A stretch of DNA of 12,268 nt from Clostridiales bacterium (GTDB lineage: Bacteria; Bacillota; Clostridia; Oscillospirales; QAMX01). The position numbers were made by a program, and so were the translations under genes. Below, in pieces: positions 1-6,580 of the stretch (position 1 is its first letter; every line of letters starts with the position of its first letter). Below the pieces are notes generated by a model. The model was not told the DNA's origin, searched no databases, and saw nothing but the letters and a program-made list of their open reading frames with translations. Location: contig JAEERN010000021.1 in NCBI GenBank assembly GCA_016285815.1, positions 1 to 12,268 on the forward strand. The letters are read 5' to 3'.

Positions 1-75
1 GCCGGACGCGAGGCGGCGCAGACCGTCGCGGCGCTGGAGCGGGCCGCCGCGCCGCGGGTGAGCTTCGCGCGGTGA
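1..75 (+). CDS. C-terminal tail of an unidentified protein (partial)
   Basis: Frame 1 is open from the window edge to a TGA at 73-75 and encodes 24 residues rich in Ala, Arg and Glu, ending V-S-F-A-R. G/C-rich third positions match the neighbouring chromosomal genes. A hairpin terminator follows 25 bases later, which is what the end of a real gene would look like. The tail looks like a short amphipathic helix, but it is too short to assign a family. The gene is convergent with the oxidoreductase at 152-1195. The coding call is moderate; no function is proposed. Confidence 0.45.
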   Translation, partial: AGREAAQTVAALERAAAPRVSFAR

Positions 76-86
76 GCGTCCGGGCG

Positions 87-136
87 AAAAAACGACGCGC
101 CCCGCGCGGGGAAAGATCCCTGCGCGGGGTGTTTGT
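87..136. terminator. Bidirectional intrinsic terminator between convergent genes
   Basis: The arms CCCCGCGC (100-107) and GCGCGGGG (122-129) pair perfectly, extend by C98-G131 and a G-U pair, and enclose a loop that can form a further GGG/CCC stem. An A6 tract at 87-92 gives a U6 tail to leftward transcripts, so it is a strong terminator for the oxidoreductase gene. The T-rich TGTTTGT on the other side gives a weaker tail for the rightward gene ending at 75. Confidence 0.8.
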
Positions 137-151
137 CTGCGGAAAACGGGA

Positions 152-1195
152 TTACCAGACGACGGCTTCGCCGGTCTCGGCGGAGCGGAAGGCGGACAGG
201 ATGATGCGCAGCACACAGCGCATCTGGTCGTGGGTGACCATCTGTTCCTCCAGCCCGTCCATGGCGCGGACGAAGTTGCGGTAATAGTCGTGGACGTCCG
301 AGACGGGGCGGGGCAGATCGTACTCGTCCACGGTGACGCTGTCGCGGGGGGCCATGGTCTTGGTGAGGCCGCTGGCGTTGACCACGGGCAGCACGTCCGA
401 CTCGTGCCACGCCTTGCACTTGACCACGTGGGCCGGGACGCGCCAATCGGTGATGATGGCCGAGCCCTTGGTCGCGCGCATATAGAACCGCGGCATGGCG
501 ATGAAGTTATAGGTGCCGACCTCCAGATAGGCCTTCTGGCCGGAGGCGTATTCGATCCAGAGGCGGAACCCGTCGTCCACCTCCTGGTTGGTGATGTGGT
601 CGAAGGAGCAGCGGACGGACTTCACGTCATACCCCAGGATCATGCAGGCCTGATCGATGATGTGGACGCCCCAGTCGTAGAGCATGCCGCCGCCGTACTC
701 CTTCATGCCGCGCCAGTCCGAGGGGATGCCCCGGCTGCCGTGGATGCGGGATTCCAGATCGATGACCTCTCCGATCTCACCGGAGTCGTGAAGCTGTTTC
801 ATGGCCAGCGCGTCCACGTCGAACCGGCGGTTCTGGTGGACCGAGAAGATCCGGCCGGCCGCGTTGGCCGCGGCGATCATGCGCTCGAGGCTCTCCATGG
901 ACAGGGTGACCGGCTTTTCCGAGATGACGTGCTTACCGGCCTTCAGGGCGGCGACGGCGATCTCCTCGTGCACGTCGTTGGGGGTGGCGACGGTGACCAT
1001 GTCGATGGTCGGATCCGCCAAAAGCGCCTCCCGCGAGTCGTAGACCTTGACCCCGCGCGAGGCGGCCAGCGCCCGCTTGGCCGGGTCGATGTCGTAGATG
1101 CCGGCCAGCTCGCAGACGTCGCTGTTGGAAATGTGCTGACAATGGAACCCGGCGCCCATCCCGCCGTAGCCGATGACGGCAGCTCTCTTTTTCAT
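152..1195 (-). CDS. Gfo/Idh/MocA family NAD(P)-dependent oxidoreductase
   Basis: A 347-residue protein of the usual length for this family, which oxidises or reduces sugars, inositols and related polyols in the cytoplasm. The N-terminal Rossmann fold shows G9-Y-G11-G-M-G14, with D35 at the end of the second strand, an acidic residue that usually favours NAD over NADP. The signature E93-K94-P95 supplies the catalytic lysine. In the C-terminal alpha/beta domain, the segment GGGMLYDWGVHIID (168-181) carries the conserved Asp174 and the His178 typical of family catalysis. The ATG at 1195 follows an AAAGGA ribosome site and is the first residue of the Rossmann strand, so the start is secure. It has its own promoter (1295-1323) and ends at the convergent terminator. 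The substrate cannot be read from sequence; the nearby glycosidases suggest a sugar or sugar derivative. Family certain, specificity unknown. Confidence 0.93.
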   Translation of the reverse strand: MKKRAAVIGYGGMGAGFHCQHISNSDVCELAGIYDIDPAKRALAASRGVKVYDSREALLADPTIDMVTVATPNDVHEEIAVAALKAGKHVISEKPVTLSMESLERMIAAANAAGRIFSVHQNRRFDVDALAMKQLHDSGEIGEVIDLESRIHGSRGIPSDWRGMKEYGGGMLYDWGVHIIDQACMILGYDVKSVRCSFDHITNQEVDDGFRLWIEYASGQKAYLEVGTYNFIAMPRFYMRATKGSAIITDWRVPAHVVKCKAWHESDVLPVVNASGLTKTMAPRDSVTVDEYDLPRPVSDVHDYYRNFVRAMDGLEEQMVTHDQMRCVLRIILSAFRSAETGEAVVW

Positions 1196-1212
1196 AACAC
1201 GATTCCTTTCTC

Positions 1213-1275
1213 CGCCGCGCGCTTTCGGAAAGGGGCGGCGACAAAAGCTTTTTCCCGGACGGGGCCGCGGCGTCC
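1213..1275 (-). promoter_or_regulatory. Structured 5' leader of the oxidoreductase mRNA
   Basis: The predicted transcript starts near 1288, giving a leader of about 90 nt. Two hairpins are visible: 1257-1275 (GGACG/CGTCC arms) and 1213-1240, where CGCCGC pairs with GCGGCG around an inner CTTT/AAAG stem. The second hairpin ends just upstream of the AAAGGA ribosome site. It does not match a riboswitch class that I recognise. It may stabilise the 5' end or tune translation; this is inference. Confidence 0.4.
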
Positions 1276-1294
1276 CCGCGCCCCGCTCCCTACC

Positions 1295-1323
1295 ATTATA
1301 CGTTCCGGCGGGGGCGGTGTCAA
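1295..1323 (-). promoter_or_regulatory. Consensus sigma-A promoter of the oxidoreductase gene
   Basis: Read leftward, a perfect TTGACA (1318-1323) and a perfect TATAAT (1295-1300) are separated by exactly 17 bp, in an otherwise G+C-rich gap. There is no TGn extension. It separates the oxidoreductase transcriptionally from the MATE gene upstream, whose stop lies only about 30 bp before the -35 box. Confidence 0.88.
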
Positions 1324-1352
1324 TAGAAAAGCGCGTTTTTTCGGGGGTCTTG

Positions 1353-2735
1353 TCAGATTTCGCCCGGCGCGGCGGGCGGACGGAACTCCGGCCGGCGGGC
1401 CAGCCGGGCCGCCGAGACGTAATACGCGATCCCCAGCAGCAGCGCCGCGCCGATCCACGCGGTGACCTCGGAGAAAAAGATGTTGTTCCGGTGGCCCGTG
1501 AAGAAGACGATCACGGCCACGCCCACGCGCATGACGAACTCGACAATGCCGGACACCATGGGGATCACCGTGTCGCCCATGCCCTGCAGGGCGGCGCGGT
1601 AGAGATAGAGCAGATACAGCACCGGCAGGGCCGCGCTCATGATGACCAGATAACGATAGGCGGTCCGGCCCGCGGCCAGCTCGACGGCCGGGTCCTCGGA
1701 GGAGAGGAACAGCATGGTGGCCTGGCGGCCCCAGAGGATCATGGCCCCGGCGATGACCGCGGCGGTGACCAGCGAGAGCAGCACGCCGGCCCGCATCCCC
1801 GCGCGCACGCGGTCGGCCCGCCGCGCGCCGAAGTTCTGGCCCACATAGGTGGTGACGGCATAGCCGTAGGACAGGGCGGCGATCTCCAACAGGCCGTAGA
1901 GCTTGTTGGTGGCCGTGAACCCGGCGATAAAGGCCACGTCGTAGCCGTTGACGATGGTCTGGACCACGACGCCGCCCACGGAGATGACGGTGTTCTGAAG
2001 GGCCACGGGCAGTCCCAGCGCCAGCAGGCGGCGCGTCAGGGCGCGGTCCCGCCGCAGGTGCTCGCGGCCGAAGCGAAGCTCCGGCGTGCGGGCGATGCTG
2101 ACCGCGCAGATGACGCCGGACAGCGCCTGCGCCGCCAGCGTGGCCCCGGCGGCCCCGGCGATGCCCCAGCCGAAGACGAAGACGGTCAGCAGATCCAGCC
2201 CGATGTTGGTGACCGAGGCGATGATCATGGCGATCAGCGGCGTGCGGCTGTTGCCGACGGCCCGCAGGACCGAGGCGCAGAAGTTGTAGAACAGCACGAT
2301 GGGGGTCCCGGCGAAGAGGATGCGCAGGTACAGCTCGGACATGCCCGCCAGCTCGGGCCGGACGCGCAGCAGCCGCAGGAACAGCGGCAGGGCGGCCTCG
2401 CTGGCCGCCACGGTGACCACGGCGATGATCACGGACAGCCGGGCCGAGGCGCCGATGGTGCGCCGAAGGCCCTCCCGGTCGTCGGCGCCGAAGTCCTGGG
2501 ACATCTTGACGGCGAACCCCTGGGAAAAGCCCAGCGCCAGCCCGAGGATCAGCCAGCAGAGCCAGTCCACCGCCCCGACGGCGGCCAGCGCGTCCAGACT
2601 GACGCCGCGGCCCACGATGGCGGTGTCCACCACGGTGTAGAGCTGTTGAAAGACGTTGCCGAACATGAGCGGCAGCGCGAAGACCAGAAGAAGCCGGACC
2701 GGCCGGCCCTCGGTCATGTTGAGGTTTCGGTTCAT
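1353..2735 (-). CDS. MATE family multidrug/cation antiporter
   Basis: A 460-residue integral membrane protein with about twelve hydrophobic segments in two homologous halves, the normal MATE size. MATE proteins export drugs, dyes or metabolites in exchange for Na+ or H+. The N-terminus carries the family pattern P22-L-M-F-G-N-V-F-Q-Q-L-Y-T-V-V-D37-T-A-I-V-G; D37 in the first membrane helix corresponds to the cation-coupling Asp region of NorM-type proteins. The overall look is the MepA/DinF-like branch common in Clostridia. The reading frame stays open far upstream, but ATG 2735 is chosen because AAAGGA lies 9 nt before it, a promoter precedes it, and the homologous region begins there. It is divergent from the propeller gene at 2943. 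No intrinsic terminator is evident after the stop, so readthrough into the oxidoreductase is possible. Substrate unknown. Confidence 0.93.
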   Translation of the reverse strand: MNRNLNMTEGRPVRLLLVFALPLMFGNVFQQLYTVVDTAIVGRGVSLDALAAVGAVDWLCWLILGLALGFSQGFAVKMSQDFGADDREGLRRTIGASARLSVIIAVVTVAASEAALPLFLRLLRVRPELAGMSELYLRILFAGTPIVLFYNFCASVLRAVGNSRTPLIAMIIASVTNIGLDLLTVFVFGWGIAGAAGATLAAQALSGVICAVSIARTPELRFGREHLRRDRALTRRLLALGLPVALQNTVISVGGVVVQTIVNGYDVAFIAGFTATNKLYGLLEIAALSYGYAVTTYVGQNFGARRADRVRAGMRAGVLLSLVTAAVIAGAMILWGRQATMLFLSSEDPAVELAAGRTAYRYLVIMSAALPVLYLLYLYRAALQGMGDTVIPMVSGIVEFVMRVGVAVIVFFTGHRNNIFFSEVTAWIGAALLLGIAYYVSAARLARRPEFRPPAAPGEI

Positions 2736-2763
2736 GGAGGCGCGTCCTTTGAAAGAGCGTTTT

Positions 2764-2785
2764 GCCGCGCCCGCATCCGGGCGGC
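2764..2785 (-). promoter_or_regulatory. 5'-proximal hairpin in the MATE leader
   Basis: Within the roughly 54-nt predicted leader, GCCGC plus CCG pairs with CGG plus GCGGC around a 4-nt loop, with a two-base GC bulge. It begins a few bases after the predicted transcription start near 2789. The ribosome site (2745-2750) lies outside it, flanked by a small CTTT/AAAG symmetry. A role as a 5' stabiliser is inference. Confidence 0.35.
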
Positions 2786-2795
2786 GAACGCCCCT

Positions 2796-2825
2796 ATTAT
2801 ACCACAAAAACGCCCAGGCGGTCAA
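2796..2825 (-). promoter_or_regulatory. Promoter of the MATE gene
   Basis: Read leftward: TTGACC (2820-2825), an 18-bp spacer and TATAAT (2796-2801) with an extended -10 TGG directly before it. It sits back to back with the promoter of the divergent propeller gene; the two -35 boxes are about 34 bp apart. Confidence 0.8.
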
Positions 2826-2859
2826 CGCCCGCGCCCGGCGGCGCGCGGCAAAAAAGGGC

Positions 2860-2887
2860 TTTACAAATCGGGCCGATATGGTATAAT
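2860..2887 (+). promoter_or_regulatory. Promoter of the beta-propeller glycosidase-like gene
   Basis: TTTACA (2860-2865), a 16-bp spacer and TATAAT (2882-2887), with the extended -10 TGG at 2879-2881. The predicted start near 2894 gives a leader of about 49 nt. Confidence 0.8.
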
Positions 2888-2896
2888 GGGGAAAAA

Positions 2897-2933
2897 GACG
2901 GTCCGGCGGCGCCGGGCCGTCCCTTCGAAAGGG
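2897..2933 (+). promoter_or_regulatory. Leader hairpins and possible operator before the propeller gene
   Basis: GACGGTCCGGC (2897-2907) and GCCGGGCCGTC (2911-2921) form an 11-bp stem with one G-U pair and a 3-base loop, starting almost at the predicted 5' end of the mRNA. A second small stem, CCCTT/AAGGG (2921-2933), covers part of the AAAGGGG ribosome site. The right arm extended by one base, CCGGGCCGTCC (2912-2922), recurs exactly at 9693-9703 in the guaA/GH2 promoter region, so this could be a DNA operator, an RNA hairpin, or both. Confidence 0.5.
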
Positions 2934-2942
2934 GCAGGAAAG

Positions 2943-4463
2943 ATGGCGTGGGAGATCGGAAGACGCAGAGAGTGCTTTTTTGACGGCGAGCTGCTCTGTG
3001 AGGACGAAACGACGGCGGAGTTCCGCCTGCACGAGCCGGTGCTTCGGGAGACGGTCCTGACGCACGACGCTCCGTGGGAGGGCAGCGGCTGCGACTATCA
3101 CAACCTGTTTTTCGACGAGACGTGGCCCGGCGTGGACGGCGCGCACCCGGAGGGGACGTACCGGATGTACTATCTGGGATGGCAGTGTCCCACCGGGGCG
3201 CCGGACGAGCCCCAGCCGGGCAAGATCGTCGTCTGTTACGCCGAAAGCCCGGACGGGCTTTCGTGGACCAAGCCGTCGCTGGGGCTCTGCGAGTTTGACG
3301 GCAGCCGGGACAACAACATCCTGCTGGGGCGGGAGGACAAAAACTATTTCGACAACTTCATGGTCTTCCGGGACGACGCCCCCGGCTGTCCGGCGGACGA
3401 GCGGTACAAGGGCGTCGCCGCCTACTGCGAGCACACCGGCCGGCCGCCAGTGCTGTGCGCGTATTTCAGCGCGGACGGCATCCGCTTCCGGCTGGGGCCG
3501 GTCATCACCGAACAGGGCGTCTTCGACACGCTGAACGTGGTCTTTTGGGACGAGCAGGCCGGCCTTTACCGCGGCTATATCCGGGGATTCCACGACGCGC
3601 TGGAGGACGGATCGGTCCGCGACACCGAACGCATCGAGTACGGGAAGCGGGCGCTCAACGAAAAGGTCAACATCCGGGACATCCGCTATCTCGAATCCAA
3701 AGATTTCAGGACGTGGACCGAGCCCGTCCTGCTGGATTTCGAGGGGGCCGAGGACGTTCCCCTGTACACCAACGTGGTCTCGCCGTACTGCCGCGCGCCG
3801 CATCTGCTGATCGGGTTCCCGACGCGCTACGTCGAGCGGAGCGGTTGGAACAGCAGCTTTGAAGAGCTGGGCGGCCGGGAGGCGCGCCGGCTGCGCATGA
3901 CGCTGAGCCAGCGCTACGGTCTGACGGTCACGGACTGTCTCTTCATGTGCTCCCGGGACGGGCGGCGCTTCCACCGGTTCGACGAGGCCTTTCTGCGGCC
4001 CGGTCCGGAGAACGGCCGCAATTGGGTGTACGGCGACTGTTACCCCGCCCGGGGGCTGGTCGAGACCCCGTCGCCGGTGCCCGGCGCGCCGAACGAGCTC
4101 TCGATGTATCTCACCGACAACCACTTCTCGGCTTTTCCGGCCCACCTTCAGCGGTACGCCCTGCGGCTGGACGGGTTCGTTTCGCTGCACGCAGGCGGGG
4201 CCGAGCGGAAGATCGTCACCAAGCCGTTCCGGTACGAGGGGAGCCGGCTGTACCTCAATTTCGCCACGGCGGCCCGGGGCTGGCTGACGGTTACCCTGCG
4301 CTGCGGCGGGGAAGAGGCGGTCAGCGACGAGGTCTTCGGCGATACGGTGGACCGGCGGGTCGGCTTTTCCGGCAAAACGCCGGCGGCGTTCGCCGGGCGC
4401 GAGGTCGTCATGGAGATCCGGATGCGGGACGCGGACGTCTACTCCTTCCGCTTCGGCGACTGA
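2943..4463 (+). CDS. Putative glycosidase with a GH32/GH43-like five-bladed beta-propeller fold
   Basis: A 506-residue cytoplasmic protein with no signal peptide. It contains four spaced S-x-D-x-x-x-[W/F] motifs, at residues 102-108 (SPDGLSW), 176-182, 252-258 and 337-343, typical of blade turns in the GH32/43/68 and sialidase-like propeller superfamily. Acidic strands DYHNLFFDE (51-59), D137-N-F-M-V-F-R-D and DTLNVVFWDE (195-204) resemble the places where such enzymes put active-site carboxylates, but I cannot assign nucleophile or acid. The last 100 residues, from LDGFVSL onward, look like a C-terminal beta-sandwich. Related proteins are usually annotated only as hypothetical or glycosyl hydrolase-like. 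ATG 2943 follows AAAGGGGCAGGAAAG and a clear promoter; the longer open frame upstream is not coding. The gene is transcribed alone, divergent from the MATE gene, and ends at a strong terminator. Fold fairly confident, activity unknown. Confidence 0.8.
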   Translation: MAWEIGRRRECFFDGELLCEDETTAEFRLHEPVLRETVLTHDAPWEGSGCDYHNLFFDETWPGVDGAHPEGTYRMYYLGWQCPTGAPDEPQPGKIVVCYAESPDGLSWTKPSLGLCEFDGSRDNNILLGREDKNYFDNFMVFRDDAPGCPADERYKGVAAYCEHTGRPPVLCAYFSADGIRFRLGPVITEQGVFDTLNVVFWDEQAGLYRGYIRGFHDALEDGSVRDTERIEYGKRALNEKVNIRDIRYLESKDFRTWTEPVLLDFEGAEDVPLYTNVVSPYCRAPHLLIGFPTRYVERSGWNSSFEELGGREARRLRMTLSQRYGLTVTDCLFMCSRDGRRFHRFDEAFLRPGPENGRNWVYGDCYPARGLVETPSPVPGAPNELSMYLTDNHFSAFPAHLQRYALRLDGFVSLHAGGAERKIVTKPFRYEGSRLYLNFATAARGWLTVTLRCGGEEAVSDEVFGDTVDRRVGFSGKTPAAFAGREVVMEIRMRDADVYSFRFGD

Positions 4464-4474
4464 AGAAACGGGCG

Positions 4475-4515
4475 AAAAAGCGCCCCTTCCCCGCGGGGTG
4501 AGGGGCGCTTTTTTT
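4475..4515. terminator. Strong bidirectional intrinsic terminator
   Basis: GCGCCCC (4480-4486) pairs with GGGGCGC (4502-4508), with an inner CCCC/GGGG stem. Seven T residues (4509-4515) follow for rightward transcripts, and A5 (4475-4479) provides a U tail for leftward ones. It ends both the propeller gene (stop 4461-4463) and the leftward GH2 operon (stop 4534-4536). Confidence 0.92.
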
Positions 4516-4533
4516 GCTGCTCCGGCGCACGCG

Positions 4534-5397
4534 TCACAGGCGGACGGCCTTTGTGGGACAGGCGCGCACGCACTCGCCGCAGAGGATGCACTCGGTGCCG
4601 TTGACGCGGCGGCGGGAGGGGTCCCGCAGGGCCACGTCCATGGGACAGGCCCGCTCGCACCTGCCGCAGCCGACGCACTTGGTCTCGTCCACCCGGGCGC
4701 GCATCAGTGAGAAATAGCTGGCTGGCTTCAAAAACACGGCCACGGGGCAGAGGTATTTGCAAAAGGCGCGGTTGTCGCGCAGGATCAGCGCCAGCGCGAT
4801 CCCGGCGGCGTAGTACAGCGCGTTCCCCGCGGCGAACAGGATCAGCATCGTGCGGTCCGTGGCGGCGCCGAAGGCGAACAATCCGCCCACCAGCGCCAGC
4901 GACGCGGCGAACAGGACGACCCGGATCCAGCTCAGGCGCGGACGGCGGCCCGGCGAGGTGCGGAAGGGCAAAAAGTCCAGCACCATGGCCGTCCAGCAGG
5001 CATAGCCGCACCAGCCCCGGCCGAACAGCAGCGGTCCGGCCAGCTTGGCCACGGCGTAGTGGATCACGGCGGCCTCGAAGACGCCGCGGAAGAGATAGTA
5101 CCAAAAGCCCTCGAGCTGCATGTTCTCGCCGCGGAGGATCCCCAGATAGACCAGCATATACGCGCCGACCAGAAGCTGGGACACGTGCCGGGCCCAGCGG
5201 GAGCCCCGGGCGAACAGGAAGACCGCCAGCGCCAGCGAGAGGCCGATGTAGCTGAAGTTGAACAGGTAAAAGAGGTTGCCCGTGGTCAGCCACAGGACGA
5301 GGGCCACCGCCTCGAAGACCGAGAACAGCAGCAGAGGGGGCAAAAGCTTTTTCACGGGAGAGGGCTCCGTTCCCCGCGCGGCGCGCGGCTTTTTCAC
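4534..5397 (-). CDS. NapH/CcoG-like membrane polyferredoxin (4Fe-4S binding protein)
   Basis: A 287-residue membrane protein with about five to six hydrophobic segments and a cytoplasmic-type C-terminal ferredoxin domain. Two 4Fe-4S motifs are complete: C241-x2-C244-x2-C247-x3-C251-P and C270-x2-C273-x2-C276-x3-C280-P. Two additional Cys pairs, C130-GYA-C134 and C213-KYL-C217-P, are the hallmark of the NapH/MauN/YccM membrane family, which passes electrons between quinol or flavin partners and periplasmic or membrane reductases. Here no NapG, FMN-binding or reductase partner is adjacent, so the partner is unknown. GTG 5397 is taken as start (AGGA 11 nt upstream, 25 nt after the acetyltransferase stop); GTG 5355, with GGAG 9 nt upstream, begins directly at the first hydrophobic stretch and is equally plausible. 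It is the last gene of the leftward operon. Confidence 0.88.
   Translation of the reverse strand: MKKPRAARGTEPSPVKKLLPPLLLFSVFEAVALVLWLTTGNLFYLFNFSYIGLSLALAVFLFARGSRWARHVSQLLVGAYMLVYLGILRGENMQLEGFWYYLFRGVFEAAVIHYAVAKLAGPLLFGRGWCGYACWTAMVLDFLPFRTSPGRRPRLSWIRVVLFAASLALVGGLFAFGAATDRTMLILFAAGNALYYAAGIALALILRDNRAFCKYLCPVAVFLKPASYFSLMRARVDETKCVGCGRCERACPMDVALRDPSRRRVNGTECILCGECVRACPTKAVRL
5374..5394 (+). terminator. Terminator-like hairpin on the strand opposite the polyferredoxin start
   Basis: CCGCGC (5374-5379), a 3-base loop and GCGCGG (5383-5388) are followed by C and T5 (5390-5394) on the plus strand. No rightward gene ends here. It would stop antisense transcription into the operon, or it may be a by-product of Arg/Ala-rich codons. 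If translation of the polyferredoxin starts at 5355, the element lies in untranslated spacer. Confidence 0.3.
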
Positions 5398-5422
5398 CGG
5401 AAAGAAAGTCCTGCGGACGGGC

Positions 5423-6580
5423 TCACACCCGGTCCGCGGAGGGGACGTGCAGCGGCAGCGGGAACCACCCGGCGGGAAGGCCGGCCGGCTCGAGCCAGCC
5501 GCGAAGGCCGAACAGACGCTCCGTCGCGTCGACGGCGGACAGGGTCAGAGAGGGGAGGCCGTCGAAGCGTTCCACCGAGGGCTCGCCGTCCCGCACGAGC
5601 AGACGCAGGGTCTCGCCCGTTTCGGGGATCCCCAGGGTCAGCTCGCCGTCCGCCAGCCCGCGGGTCGCCGCGGCGGCGGCCATGCTGCCGGCCAGCAGCG
5701 GCTCGAAGGCGAAGATCCGGAACAGGTTGTCCACGTCCGGCGCGAACCGCTCGGCCACGGCGGCCAGCGAGGCGTTCTGGGCGGCCTCGACGGGCGGCAC
5801 GGAATAGACGGTCATCCAGTCCCGATCCGGGTTGGCTTCCACCGCGGCGGCGACAGCCTCCGCGGCGGCGGCGGGGTCCTCGGTGACGATCTCGCTGACG
5901 GAGCGGTTCTCGGCGCTCAGGATCAGATAGCCCGCGAAACGCCCCCGCTCTTCCAGGATCCGCGGCCGGCTGCGCCAGGTGGACAGGATGGCCAGAAAGT
6001 CCTCTCTGGGCCGCTCCATGCGCATGGGGCGCCGGTCCCAGAGGGGCAGCATAGCGTCGACGTCGCCCTCCTCCGCGGGCCGCAGCGTGAAGCGGTGAGG
6101 ATCCAGCTGGGGGTTGTGGCGGAAATTGTGGCGGTTGACCTCATAGGTCATGCCGAGGCCGGCCAGCCCATAGCCGAAATAGCCGTAGCGCTGACGCTGG
6201 CCGTCCAGCACGGCGAACACCGCCCCGGCCTCCTGCATGGCCGCCGCGGCGTCCGCCATCAGACGGCGCATATGCCCTTTGTGCCGGTATTCCGGCACGA
6301 CGCAGACCGAGCCGATGCCGAACACGGGAAAGCGGCGGCCGCCGAGGACCATGGTCTGGGGGTACGCCCAGACCGCCGCGGCGATCTCGCCGTCCTCGAC
6401 CGCCACGAAGTGGTGCAGAGGAAAGTCGGGCCTGCCGTAGCCCTTGGACATGATCTGCTGCATGAAAGCCTGGTTGCAGACGAGCTTGCCGTTTTCGTCG
6501 GTCTCTTCGGTGAAGGAACGGTTGACAGCGGCGACGATCCGCTCCGCCTCTTCAGGGCGGCCCCGGCGATACTCCGTCAC
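5423..6580 (-). CDS. Eis-like GNAT N-acetyltransferase
   Basis: A 385-residue cytoplasmic protein matching Eis-type acetyltransferases (about 400 residues): tandem GNAT domains plus a C-terminal sterol-carrier-like domain. These transfer acetyl from acetyl-CoA to amines such as aminoglycosides or peptide lysines. The acetyl-CoA pyrophosphate loop is V92-C-V-V-P-E-Y-R-H-K-G-H-M-R-R (92-106), the R-x-x-G-x-x-R form of this family. YGYFGYG (132-138) matches the Eis segment around the catalytic tyrosine. The second GNAT-like part covers roughly 160-280, and the SCP-like part roughly 290-385. The GTG start at 6580 overlaps the GH2 stop as GTGA, implying translational coupling; a frame opening further upstream is antisense-like noise inside GH2. 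Substrate unknown; antibiotic modification is possible but not shown. Family confidence high. Confidence 0.88.
   Translation of the reverse strand: MTEYRRGRPEEAERIVAAVNRSFTEETDENGKLVCNQAFMQQIMSKGYGRPDFPLHHFVAVEDGEIAAAVWAYPQTMVLGGRRFPVFGIGSVCVVPEYRHKGHMRRLMADAAAAMQEAGAVFAVLDGQRQRYGYFGYGLAGLGMTYEVNRHNFRHNPQLDPHRFTLRPAEEGDVDAMLPLWDRRPMRMERPREDFLAILSTWRSRPRILEERGRFAGYLILSAENRSVSEIVTEDPAAAAEAVAAAVEANPDRDWMTVYSVPPVEAAQNASLAAVAERFAPDVDNLFRIFAFEPLLAGSMAAAAATRGLADGELTLGIPETGETLRLLVRDGEPSVERFDGLPSLTLSAVDATERLFGLRGWLEPAGLPAGWFPLPLHVPSADRV

Noticed and set aside
2736..4190. Long open frame on the minus strand that continues upstream of the MATE start, antisense to the propeller gene
   Set aside because: It arises from G/C-rich third positions of the real gene on the other strand. 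The MATE homology, ribosome site and promoter all place the start at 2735, and the extra part is Arg/Pro-rich with no domain.
1241..5352. Shared CAAAAGCTTTTTC at 1242-1254 and 5341-5353
   Set aside because: The match is short and low in complexity, one copy lies in a leader and the other over lysine codons, and no wider similarity surrounds it.
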